NCBI GenBank assembly: GCA_019359315.1
Contig: JAHHHO010000001.1
Location: forward strand, 1 to 64,000
Length of the DNA stretch: 64,000 nt
Direction of reading: 5' to 3'
From: Myxacorys californica WJT36-NPBG1
Lineage (GTDB): Bacteria; Cyanobacteriota; Cyanobacteriia; Leptolyngbyales; Leptolyngbyaceae
Within the stretch, counting starts at the first letter, position 1. Each line of letters opens with the position of its first letter. The notes below the pieces were generated by a model. The model had not been told where the DNA came from, made no database searches, and saw nothing but the letters and a program-made list of their open reading frames with translations. Below are positions 36,701 to 44,104 of this stretch, piece after piece. The translations under genes were made by a program, and so were the position numbers.

Positions 36701-39369
36701 TACCGCTAGCCAAGGCTCCAAGTTCGCTCACGCAACCCCGCTTCAAGCGTTGGAGTGCTACTTTAGCTCCTGAACTTTGGCAACGGTTAAAGGCTCGCTC
36801 CAGGCGAGCTGGACTGTCTCCCACAGGCGTTCTGTTAGCGGTCTACGCCGAGGTTCTAACGACTTGGAGTAAGAGTCCACGCTTCACGCTCAACGTCCCG
36901 CGCTTCAATCGATTGCCGCTCCATCCGCAGGTGAATGACCTAATTGGTGAGTTTGCCTCGTTTACCCTGCTAGAGGTTGATCACACTCATCCCGCGTCCT
37001 TTGAGGTTCGCGCACAACGATTGCAGGCGCAACTTTGGCAAGATTTAGAGCATCCTTATGTTAGTGGTGTGCGCGTGTTGCGGGAACTAGCTCAAGCTCA
37101 CGGCAAGACTACAGGAATCCCCATGCCGATCGTGTTCACAACCTATCCACAGAACACCCCTGGAGAAACTAATTCCTCGATCGCTACTCTGATTCAAGAA
37201 CTGGGAGACATTGTTTATATCCTCGGACAAACTCCCCAAGTTTGGATTGATAGTCAGTTTAGTGAGGCAGAGGGCGCATTGTGTTTGAACTGGGATGCGG
37301 TCGAAGAACTCTTCCCAGTAGGTATGTTAGACGATATGTTTGCTGCCTATTGTAGGTTGCTGCAACGGCTTGCAACCGAAGAGACAACATGGCAGGAAAC
37401 TAACCAACAATTATTGCCTCCAGCTCAGCAAGCGCAGCAGAGTGCGTTTCGTGCCAACCAAGCTCCCGTTCCAGACAAGCTGTTGCAGACGCTGTTTGCC
37501 GAGCAAGTTGCCCAGCGTCCTCAACAGGTTGCTGTGATTACGTCCGATTGCACTCTCACTTACGAGGAATTGTTCCAGCGATCGAATCAGGTAGGACATC
37601 GGTTGCGCCAATTAGGAGTGCGTCCAAATCAGCTTGTGGCGATCGTGATGGATAAAGGCTGGGAGCAAATTTTAGCAGTGATGGGTATTCTCAATGCTGG
37701 ATCTGCTTATTTACCCATTGATCCAGAATTACCGCAAGAACGCCTTCACTACGTTTTAGAGAATGCTGAAGCTGAGATTGTGTTAACGCAATCGTGGTTA
37801 CGCGAACGATTACAACTACCACCAACAATTCAATCTATTTGCATTGATACTAATGAATTGATCAATGAACCAGTAATACCACTTGAACCTGTACAGCAAC
37901 TCGATGATCTCGCCTATGTAATTTACACCTCTGGCTCAACAGGATTGCCTAAGGGCGTGATGATCGCCCATCGAGGTGTCGTAAATGCGATCGCTCAGAC
38001 GAATCAGCATTTCCAAATTTGCAATCGCGATCGCGTCTTGGCGCTAACCGCGCTGTATCACGATATGTCGGTCTATGACATCTTCGGCACGTTAGCCGCA
38101 GGTGGAACCCTCGTGATCCCGGATGCAGCACTCCGGCGTGATCCGGCACATTGGTCAGAGTTAATGATGCGTGAACAGGTGACCCTCTGGAACTCGGTTC
38201 CTGCCATGATGGAGATGCTGTTAGAGTATGCTGCCGAACGTCCCGAAGTGCTTCCTGCAAGTTTGCGGTGGGCATTTTTAGGCGGCGACTGGATTTCTGT
38301 GACGTTGCCCGATCGTCTCAAAGCGTTGGTTCCAGAAGCGCAGGTCGTTAGTGTCGGAGGACCCACCGAGACTACTCTGTGGAACATCTGGTATGCGGTC
38401 GAAGTCGTTGATCCCAACTGGAAAAGTATCCCCTACGGCAAACCGATCGCGAATACCCAGTACTACATTTTGAACAAAGCCTTAGAAGATTGCCCCGTCT
38501 GGATTCCCGGTGAAATGTACTGTGCGGGGGTGGGTTTAGCACAAGGCTACTGGCGCAATCTAGACAAGACACAGGAGAGTTTTATCCAGCATCCGGTGAC
38601 GGGCGTACGCTTGTATCGCACCGGGGATTTAGGGCGCTATTTACCAGATGGCAACATCGAGTTTTTAGGCAGAGACGACTTCCGACTCAAGATTCGTGGA
38701 CAACGGATTGAGGCAGGAGAAATCGAAGCGGTTCTCAATCAACATCCAATGGTGCGATCAAGCGTCGTGATGGCAGTGGGTGAACAGCCTAACCGTCAGA
38801 GTCTAGCTGCATACGTTATTACAGCACCAGAAGCGACTCCCACTGTAGAAGAACTGCGTCAATTTCTGAGTCAGAAATTGCCAGAATATATGGTGCCTTC
38901 TGCATTCGTGATGTTGGATGCACTGCCCCTAACACCCAACGGCAAAGTCGATCGGCGATCGTTAGCCGCACTCCTCTTATCCAATCTCGATGTCATCGCA
39001 TCTCAAAGAAACTTTGTGGCTCCCCAGACTGCTTTAGAAAAGGTGCTAGCAGGAATTTGGGCAGACGTGTTGCAACTAGAGCAAGTTGGCGTTCACGACA
39101 ATTTCTTTCTTGATTTGGGCGGCAACTCTTTACTCGCAACCCAAGTGGTGTCAGCCGTGCGGGATACTCTACAAGTCAATCTAGGCTTGCGTTGCTTGTT
39201 TGACTCACCCACGATCGCAGAGCAAGCAGCGGATTTACTCAAAGATTCTGTTCAAGCAAAGCAAGTCGAGCAAACCGCTCAACTGTTGTTAACAATTTCC
39301 GAGCTTTCTGATCACGAAGTTGAGACTCTGCTCGAAGAAAAGCGATCGTACCTTCAAGTTGGTGTTTGA
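30793..39369 (+). CDS. NRPS loading and first two modules: FAAL-ACP-C-A-T-Cy-A-T
   Basis: A 2858-residue synthetase starting at the ATG at 30793, six bases after AGGAAG; a TTG at 30748 is less likely. The fatty acyl-AMP ligase (residues ~5-590; FLQYTSGSTGTPKGVMLSH, WLPVYHDMGLIGGVLQPLYG) loads the ACP (Ser647). The C domain has HHIIFDG at 836-842. A1 has the code DAFWLGGTF plus Lys, close to Val, and is followed by T (Ser1705). The next domain is a heterocyclisation domain: DAICLDGWS (1900-1908) fits DxxxxDxxS. A2 (about 2210-2720) reads DMYNFGVLW, nearest to Cys codes, with the HDMSVYDIFG typical of Cys/Ser/Thr domains after Cy. The last T is NFFLDLGGNSL (Ser2779). Expected product: acyl-Val-thiazoline. 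No PKS follows. Confidence 0.93.
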   Translation: MFAPHHHFLKQPLDRCTLVDLVRHRAMHQPGQTAYRFLGDGETESASLTYQELDRRSRAIAAQLQAFNLWGERALLLYPPGLDYISAFFGCSYAGVIAVPAYPPHNQRNTPRIQAVVADANATIALTTSTIQDRTQSLLADKTELDNIQWLATDTLDDRLAKDWQTPAIVADSLAFLQYTSGSTGTPKGVMLSHGNLLHNAAITYHCMEHSDTSQFVSWLPVYHDMGLIGGVLQPLYGGFPCTLMSPASFLQRPYRWLQAISRYGGTTSGGPNFAYELCVDKITPEQRKTLDLSSWSVAFNGAEPIRQSTLERFAATFAECGFRPEAFYPCYGLAEASLMVTGSSKADRPISKPVDAAALEQNYIQNLAVDAVAESQVASYVLVGSGQAVPEQQIVIAHPESGARCADNEIGEIWVSGPSVGQGYWNRPDKTFSTFQAYLSDTHEGPFLRTGDLGFLHQGELFVTGRAKDLIIIRGRNLYPQDLELTAEQSHPALRAGSSAAFAVEVDAEERLVVVQEVEFRQKPDVADVTAAIRQAIAEAYEVQAYGVVLIKPGTIPKTSSGKIQRRACRSEFLAGKLQVLGSSILEATEVERDDRRLSREALLATSLEARQTQLETYLQHQVTRILKAASSPDPHQPLAAWGLDSLKIVELKNQVETDLEIEIGFTCFFSGASIAQFAQQILAQLETASPVLPLESISRDRNLPLSFAQERLWFLDQLEPGNPFYNLAATIRLVGHLDIAALHQSLNALIERHEILRTRFVSVDGQPTQIVSTMRVDLPILDLSNVSPTAQESEVRRLSLEQAQSSFDLQQGSLLRAQLVSLREHEHVLLLCAHHIIFDGWSTNIFLQELASFYQTFLAQKSSLLPALPIQYADFATWQRQWLQGEILDAQLTYWKRQLAGSLPVLNLPTDFPRLPMQTFHGARRSFVLSQLLHQALLKLSQQEGTTLFMTLLAAFKTLLHRYTGQEDILVGTPIANRNRAELEDLIGFFVNTLVLRTDLTSNPSFRELLSRVRHVALEAYAHQDLPFEKLVEELQPERDLSYSPLFQVSFVLQTALTQTLSLPDLTLSLNEVDTEVAKFDLTLFVEETAEGLIGTLEYNTDLFQTSTIDRFIEHFQTLLEGIVANPNQRLSDLPLLSSTERHQLLVEWNQTQTDYPHDQCIHQQFEAQVAQTPDAIAIVFAEQQLTYRELNQRANQVAHYLQKLGVKPEVPVGICVDRSPEMIIGLLGILKAGGAYVPLDPSYPQARLAFMLSDTQVPVVLTRSPLLEQLPEIQATFLCLDTDWEIIAQETNQNPVSSATPDNLAYLMYTSGSTGQPKGVSIVHRGAVRLVQNNHYANLTAEEVFLQLAPIAFDASTFEIWGSLLNGARLVLMPPGVPSLRELGQAIRQHQITTLWLTAGLFHQMVDEQLEDLKPLRQLLAGGDVLSVSHVQKLLQASPELRLINGYGPTENTTFTCCYSIVDPDPMGATVAIGRPISNTQVYLLDDQLQPVPIGIPGELYIGGDGLARGYFNRPELTAERFISNPFQGEHDSPTLYRTGDLARYRSDGNIEFLGRLDDQVKLRGFRIELGEIEAVLSHHPAVQTTVVVVRKDEHGKQNLVAYVVPHQSFAPATADLRSFLQTKLPEYIIPSHFVCLEALPLTPNGKVDRRALPAPDTLERQTAFVAPRTAVEQQLAEIWANVLGLQHVGIQNNFFELGGHSLLATQLIARIRDVLQVELPLRCLFQTPTIASLANTIAQTKLLEPQPLNNLPTIAPDISQRYQPFPLNEMQQAYWLGRTSIFEMGNVAIHGYVEIESDELDLERFNLAWQRLVERHDMLRAIVLPDGHQQILQQVPTYQIPVLDLRGQETGQVESQLQAIREELSHQVLPLDRFPLFDLRASRLSDRRIRLHISMDAICLDGWSYQILFRDLMQLYRNPDAALMPLELSFRDYVLAVLDLQNTPIYQQSLQYWRDRLATLPPAPELPLAKAPSSLTQPRFKRWSATLAPELWQRLKARSRRAGLSPTGVLLAVYAEVLTTWSKSPRFTLNVPRFNRLPLHPQVNDLIGEFASFTLLEVDHTHPASFEVRAQRLQAQLWQDLEHPYVSGVRVLRELAQAHGKTTGIPMPIVFTTYPQNTPGETNSSIATLIQELGDIVYILGQTPQVWIDSQFSEAEGALCLNWDAVEELFPVGMLDDMFAAYCRLLQRLATEETTWQETNQQLLPPAQQAQQSAFRANQAPVPDKLLQTLFAEQVAQRPQQVAVITSDCTLTYEELFQRSNQVGHRLRQLGVRPNQLVAIVMDKGWEQILAVMGILNAGSAYLPIDPELPQERLHYVLENAEAEIVLTQSWLRERLQLPPTIQSICIDTNELINEPVIPLEPVQQLDDLAYVIYTSGSTGLPKGVMIAHRGVVNAIAQTNQHFQICNRDRVLALTALYHDMSVYDIFGTLAAGGTLVIPDAALRRDPAHWSELMMREQVTLWNSVPAMMEMLLEYAAERPEVLPASLRWAFLGGDWISVTLPDRLKALVPEAQVVSVGGPTETTLWNIWYAVEVVDPNWKSIPYGKPIANTQYYILNKALEDCPVWIPGEMYCAGVGLAQGYWRNLDKTQESFIQHPVTGVRLYRTGDLGRYLPDGNIEFLGRDDFRLKIRGQRIEAGEIEAVLNQHPMVRSSVVMAVGEQPNRQSLAAYVITAPEATPTVEELRQFLSQKLPEYMVPSAFVMLDALPLTPNGKVDRRSLAALLLSNLDVIASQRNFVAPQTALEKVLAGIWADVLQLEQVGVHDNFFLDLGGNSLLATQVVSAVRDTLQVNLGLRCLFDSPTIAEQAADLLKDSVQAKQVEQTAQLLLTISELSDHEVETLLEEKRSYLQVGV

Positions 39370-39381
39370 GGAGGGTAATCT

Positions 39382-42300
39382 ATGAGTTCCTTTAAACTTT
39401 CTGCTCAAAAGCGAGCGTTGCTAGAGGTGTTGCTGCGCGAACAAGGGATGACAGCCTCGTCACAAGGCATTCCTGTCCGACCTGCCAGTGATACGGCTCC
39501 GCTCTCCTTTGCTCAACAGCGTTTGTGGTTTTTAGATCAGTTTGAACCCGGAAAACCGTTCTACAATCTCCCAGCGGCGGTTCGCCTACAAGGACACCTG
39601 AATGTAGCTGTTCTGGAACAGAGTTTTAATGCTATTGTTGAGCGTCATGAAGCATTGCGAACCACATTTAAGCAGGTGGAAGGGCAACCTGTTCAGGTCA
39701 TAGCAAAAAGCTGGTCGGAGACAAATGCTCCTGCTAGTTCTGCTGTCTTCATAGTGTTAATCGATTTGCAAGAGTTGCCCGTAGCTACACGAGAAGTGGA
39801 GGTACAGCAATTCGCCCTCAAAGAAGCTCAGCAAGCGTTTGATCTAGAACATGGCCCGTTGCTGCGGACGACGATACTGCAACTGGATGCAACGGAGTAT
39901 GTACTACTCCTCACAATGCACCATATTGTTGCGGATGGTTGGTCGATCGGTGTGATGATCCGGGAATTAGCTGCGTTCTATCAAGCGTTCTCAACTGGAC
40001 AGACTCCTAACCTGCCTGACCTGCCTATTCAATATGCTGACTTTGCAGTTTGGCAGCAGAAACAGACAGACATGCTAGAAACGCAGCTTGCCTACTGGAA
40101 ACAGAAGCTTCAGAGTGCCCCTCCGCTTTTAGAACTTCCCGCCGATCGACTTCGCCCACCAGAGCAGACGTTTCACGGCGCAACTCAGTCTTTGTTGCTA
40201 CCCAAGTCATTAAGCGAAGCGCTAAAAGACCTCAGCCATCGAGAAAACGCAACGCTGTTCATGACGCTGTTGGCAGCATTCAAAATTTTGTTGTATCGCT
40301 ACACAAATCAAATCGATTTAGTAATCGGAACCACGATCGCGAACCGCAATCGGGCTGAAGTTGAAGGGTTAATTGGTATTTTCATCAATACGTTAATTTT
40401 ACGGACTGATCTTTCGGACAATCCTAGTTTTCGCACTTTGCTGGAACGAGTGCAACAGGTGACTTTAGAAGCATACGCTCATCAGGATTTGCCGTTTGAG
40501 AAACTGGTGGAAGAACTGCAACCCGATCGTAGCCTCAGCTATAATCCGCTGTTTCAAGTGATGTTCCAACTTCGCAATGCGCCAATGCCAGATTTGGAAC
40601 TACTGGGTGTAACCCTTAGCGTGCTACCAATTGAAACTCACACCACTCAATTTGATTTGAGCCTAGACGTGACAGAAGTGGCAGATGGGCTACAAGTGCT
40701 GATGGAATACAGTACAGATTTGTTCGATGACAGCACCATCACTCGAATGTTAGGGCATTTTCAAACCCTGCTGACTGGAATTGTGGCGAATGCGAATCAA
40801 TCTGTATCTAGTCTTCCATTACTAACAGCAGCAGAACACCAACAATTACTGGAATGGAATCAAACACAGATTGATTATTGCTTAGAGCAATGCGTTCATC
40901 AACAGTTTGAAGCGCAGGTAGAACGAACACCAGACGCGATTGCGGTTATCTTTCAAGACCAACAACTCACTTATCGAGAACTGAATCAGCGTGCCAATCA
41001 GCTTGCTCATTATCTACAAACATTGGGAGTGGGGGCAGATGATTTAGTAGGAATCTGTGTCGATCGCTCCCTCGACATGATCGTTGGCATTCTCGGCATT
41101 CTGAAAGCGGGAGGTGCCTACGTGCCTTTAGATCCGGCTTACCCTGCAAATCGTTTGGCATTTATGCTAACGGATGCTCAAGTTTCGGTGTTGTTAACTC
41201 AAAACCATCTGCACCATTGCCTTCCCGCTACGGATGCCACCGTGTTGTGTTTAGATACAGATTGGCAACGCATCGCTCAGGAGCCTCAAACCAATCCGGT
41301 TAGTTGTTCAACCCCAAACCAGTTGGTCTATGTCATCTACACATCAGGTTCAACAGGGCAGCCCAAGGGTGTGATGATCGAGCATCGATCGCTTGTCAAT
41401 TACACTCAAGCTGCGGTAGAAAATTGGCAATTGACGCGTAATGATCGCGTTGTGCAATTTGCCTCTTTCAGCTTCGATACGAGTGCTGAAGAAATCTTTC
41501 CCTGTCTGACTGGTGGCGCAACTCTAGTGTTACGAAGCAACGCTCTATCAGGGTGGATGGTTGAGTTTTTGCAAGCCTGTCAGGACTGGAATATCACCGT
41601 GTTAGATTTGCCAACTGCCTACTGGCATGAACTCACAACTAGTTTGGAGCGCGATCGCTTAGCGCTGCCGTCTTCTGTTCGTCTGGTGATCATTGGAGGC
41701 GAAAAAGCACAGATCGATCGCTTCGCGCTTTGGCAAAAGCATGTGAAGAGTTCTGTACGGCTTCTGAATACTTACGGTCCAACGGAAGCCACGATCGTCT
41801 CGACGCAGTGGGAGTTCACTGAGAATTCAACGCACTCAGCGTTACCGATCGGTTCAGCGATTCCTAATGCTCAGGCTTATGTGTTGGATCAGTTCTTGCA
41901 GCTTGTGCCCGTTGGGGTGCCGGGTGAATTGCACATTGGGGGCGTCGGTCTTGCGAGAGGCTATCGCAACCATCCAGATCTCACTCGTGAAAAGTTTATC
42001 GCCAACCCCTTTAGCTCTGATCCAGAAGCACGACTCTACAAAACAGGAGACTGGGTACGCTACCGCGCTGACGGTAATCTAGAGTACCTGGGACGCATTG
42101 ATGATCAAGTTAAAATTCGCGGATTTCGGATCGAACTGGGTGAGATTGAACTAGCGCTAAATAGCCACGCAAAGGTGCAGACTGCCGTGGTGCTGTTGCG
42201 AGAAGACATGCCTGGACAAAAGCGGCTGGTCGCGTACCTTGTACTAGAGCTAGAGCAAATTCTTGATCTCAGCGAACTCCGGCACTTTTTGAAAGAAAAA

Positions 42301-44103
42301 TTGCCGGAATACATGGTGCCTGCAATTTTTGTTGTGTTGGATACTCTGCCTCTGACTGCCAACGGCAAGATTGACTGTCGATCGCTCCCCCTTCCAGACC
42401 AAACTCGCCCCGAACTGCCCACCGCTTCCGCTCCCTCGACTCAGGCTGAACAGCAGCTTGTGAAAATTTGGTCAGAAGTGCTAGGACTTGAGCAAGTTGG
42501 CATTCATGAGAACTTCTTTGAATTGGGCGGAGATTCAATTCTTAGTATCCAAATCATTGCTAAAGCAAACCAGGTCGGGCTGAGAATCACTCCTAAGCAG
42601 CTTTTCCAGCATCAGACGATCGCGGAATTAGCAGCCGTTGTTCACGCAAATCAATCTACTCAAGCGGAACAAGGTGTAGTAACCGGACTAGTTCCTCTTA
42701 CTCCGATTCAACACTGGTTCTTTGAGCAAGACTTTGCAGAACCGCACCACTGGAATCAGGCAGTATTGCTAGAAGTGGGTGAAACGTTAGACTCTTCGTT
42801 GGTGGAACGGGTGATGCAACATTTACTGGTGCATCATGACGCTTTGCGTTTAAGATTTACCCGTGATGCGTCAGGGTGGCAGCAGCGCAATGTTGAGCCA
42901 GATGACGTTGTTCCTTTCAGCTATATCGATCTGTCAACGCTGCCGATCGACCAGCAACTCTGCACACTAGAAGCAACGGTGACAGAATTTCAGGCAAGTT
43001 TGAATCTCTCTGAAGGATCTTTGTTGCGAGTTGCACTTTTCAAGTTAGGCGAAAACCAACCGGATCGATTGTTGATTGTGGTTCATCATTTAGCAATTGA
43101 TAGCGTTTCATGGCGAATTTTGCTGGAAGATTTTGAAACCGCATACCAGCAGCTTTATCGAGGCGAGACCCTTCAACTTCCTGCAAAAACCACTTCATAC
43201 AAGCAATGGGCAGAACGGTTAAACCAGTATGCGCCATCAGTGGCAGCAGAACTCGATGATTGGTTGACCGCTCTGCAACGTCCGACTGCTCAACTCCCCG
43301 TCGATTATCCTGACGCAGCAAACACGATCGCCATGTCTCGTACCTTCGGGGTTGCCCTCAGCACCGCAGAAACTCAAGCGCTTCTACACGAAATTCCTAA
43401 AACCTACCGCACCCAAATCAATGAAGTATTGCTGACCGCTCTAGTGCAGGCAGTTGCGCCGTGGACAGGCTCACCCACTTTACTAATAGACTTAGAAGGA
43501 CACGGACGAGAAGAAATTTTTGCCGATGTTGATTTATCCCGCACGATCGGTTGGTTTACCACGCAGTTTCCGGTCTGTTTGCATTTAGAAGAAACAGCAA
43601 CTCTCGGTCAGGCGCTCAACGCTGTGAAAGAACAGCTTCGATCGCTCCCCAATCGCGGTATTGGTTACGGCATTCTGCGCTATCTCAGCGGCGATCGCCA
43701 GATTGTTGAACAACTGCAAGCTTTACCAACCGCAGATATCAGCTTCAACTATCTCGGTCAGTTTGACCAAGTTCTCCTGGAGGGAAGATTGTTTCGGTTA
43801 TCCCAAGCGTCTAGTGGCTTAGCCTTTAGCCCCAAAGGACATCGTAGCCATTTGCTTGAAATCAACGGTTTTGTTTCAGGTGAACAATTGCGCTTGAACT
43901 GGACGTATAGCGAAGCCTTACACCAACGTTCTACAGTCGAAGGCTTGGCACAGAGATTTATCGACGCTCTACGATCGCTGATTGCTCACAACCCATCTGA
44001 AGATGCGATCAACTATACTCCCTCTGATTTTTCAGATTTCCAGTGGAGTCAATGGAGCCAGACTGATTTGAACGATATTCTGACTGCAATTGGAGACGCT
44101 TGA
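39382..44103 (+). CDS. NRPS module C-A-T-E
   Basis: A 1573-residue synthetase with GGAGG before the ATG. An N-terminal docking-type helix (LSAQKRALLEVLLREQ) leads to a C domain with HHIVADG (180-186). The A domain has pocket residues D-T-E-D-I-G-T-I-V; acidic residues at the third and fourth positions suggest a basic side chain such as Lys, Orn or diaminobutyrate. The T domain reads FFELGGDSIL (Ser1052); GGDS is usual before epimerases. The epimerisation domain is complete, with VVHHLAIDSVSW (His1235, His1236), EGHGRE and NYLGQFD. The residue should therefore be incorporated as D. The gene ends one base before the next ATG. Confidence 0.92.
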   Translation: MSSFKLSAQKRALLEVLLREQGMTASSQGIPVRPASDTAPLSFAQQRLWFLDQFEPGKPFYNLPAAVRLQGHLNVAVLEQSFNAIVERHEALRTTFKQVEGQPVQVIAKSWSETNAPASSAVFIVLIDLQELPVATREVEVQQFALKEAQQAFDLEHGPLLRTTILQLDATEYVLLLTMHHIVADGWSIGVMIRELAAFYQAFSTGQTPNLPDLPIQYADFAVWQQKQTDMLETQLAYWKQKLQSAPPLLELPADRLRPPEQTFHGATQSLLLPKSLSEALKDLSHRENATLFMTLLAAFKILLYRYTNQIDLVIGTTIANRNRAEVEGLIGIFINTLILRTDLSDNPSFRTLLERVQQVTLEAYAHQDLPFEKLVEELQPDRSLSYNPLFQVMFQLRNAPMPDLELLGVTLSVLPIETHTTQFDLSLDVTEVADGLQVLMEYSTDLFDDSTITRMLGHFQTLLTGIVANANQSVSSLPLLTAAEHQQLLEWNQTQIDYCLEQCVHQQFEAQVERTPDAIAVIFQDQQLTYRELNQRANQLAHYLQTLGVGADDLVGICVDRSLDMIVGILGILKAGGAYVPLDPAYPANRLAFMLTDAQVSVLLTQNHLHHCLPATDATVLCLDTDWQRIAQEPQTNPVSCSTPNQLVYVIYTSGSTGQPKGVMIEHRSLVNYTQAAVENWQLTRNDRVVQFASFSFDTSAEEIFPCLTGGATLVLRSNALSGWMVEFLQACQDWNITVLDLPTAYWHELTTSLERDRLALPSSVRLVIIGGEKAQIDRFALWQKHVKSSVRLLNTYGPTEATIVSTQWEFTENSTHSALPIGSAIPNAQAYVLDQFLQLVPVGVPGELHIGGVGLARGYRNHPDLTREKFIANPFSSDPEARLYKTGDWVRYRADGNLEYLGRIDDQVKIRGFRIELGEIELALNSHAKVQTAVVLLREDMPGQKRLVAYLVLELEQILDLSELRHFLKEKLPEYMVPAIFVVLDTLPLTANGKIDCRSLPLPDQTRPELPTASAPSTQAEQQLVKIWSEVLGLEQVGIHENFFELGGDSILSIQIIAKANQVGLRITPKQLFQHQTIAELAAVVHANQSTQAEQGVVTGLVPLTPIQHWFFEQDFAEPHHWNQAVLLEVGETLDSSLVERVMQHLLVHHDALRLRFTRDASGWQQRNVEPDDVVPFSYIDLSTLPIDQQLCTLEATVTEFQASLNLSEGSLLRVALFKLGENQPDRLLIVVHHLAIDSVSWRILLEDFETAYQQLYRGETLQLPAKTTSYKQWAERLNQYAPSVAAELDDWLTALQRPTAQLPVDYPDAANTIAMSRTFGVALSTAETQALLHEIPKTYRTQINEVLLTALVQAVAPWTGSPTLLIDLEGHGREEIFADVDLSRTIGWFTTQFPVCLHLEETATLGQALNAVKEQLRSLPNRGIGYGILRYLSGDRQIVEQLQALPTADISFNYLGQFDQVLLEGRLFRLSQASSGLAFSPKGHRSHLLEINGFVSGEQLRLNWTYSEALHQRSTVEGLAQRFIDALRSLIAHNPSEDAINYTPSDFSDFQWSQWSQTDLNDILTAIGDA

Positions 44104-44104
44104 A

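Noticed and set aside
36061-37440. Calling the second condensation-type domain of the first synthetase an ordinary, dead C domain
   Set aside because: HHxxxDG is absent, but the replacement DAICLDGWS fits the heterocyclisation signature exactly and the next A domain is of the Cys/Ser/Thr type.
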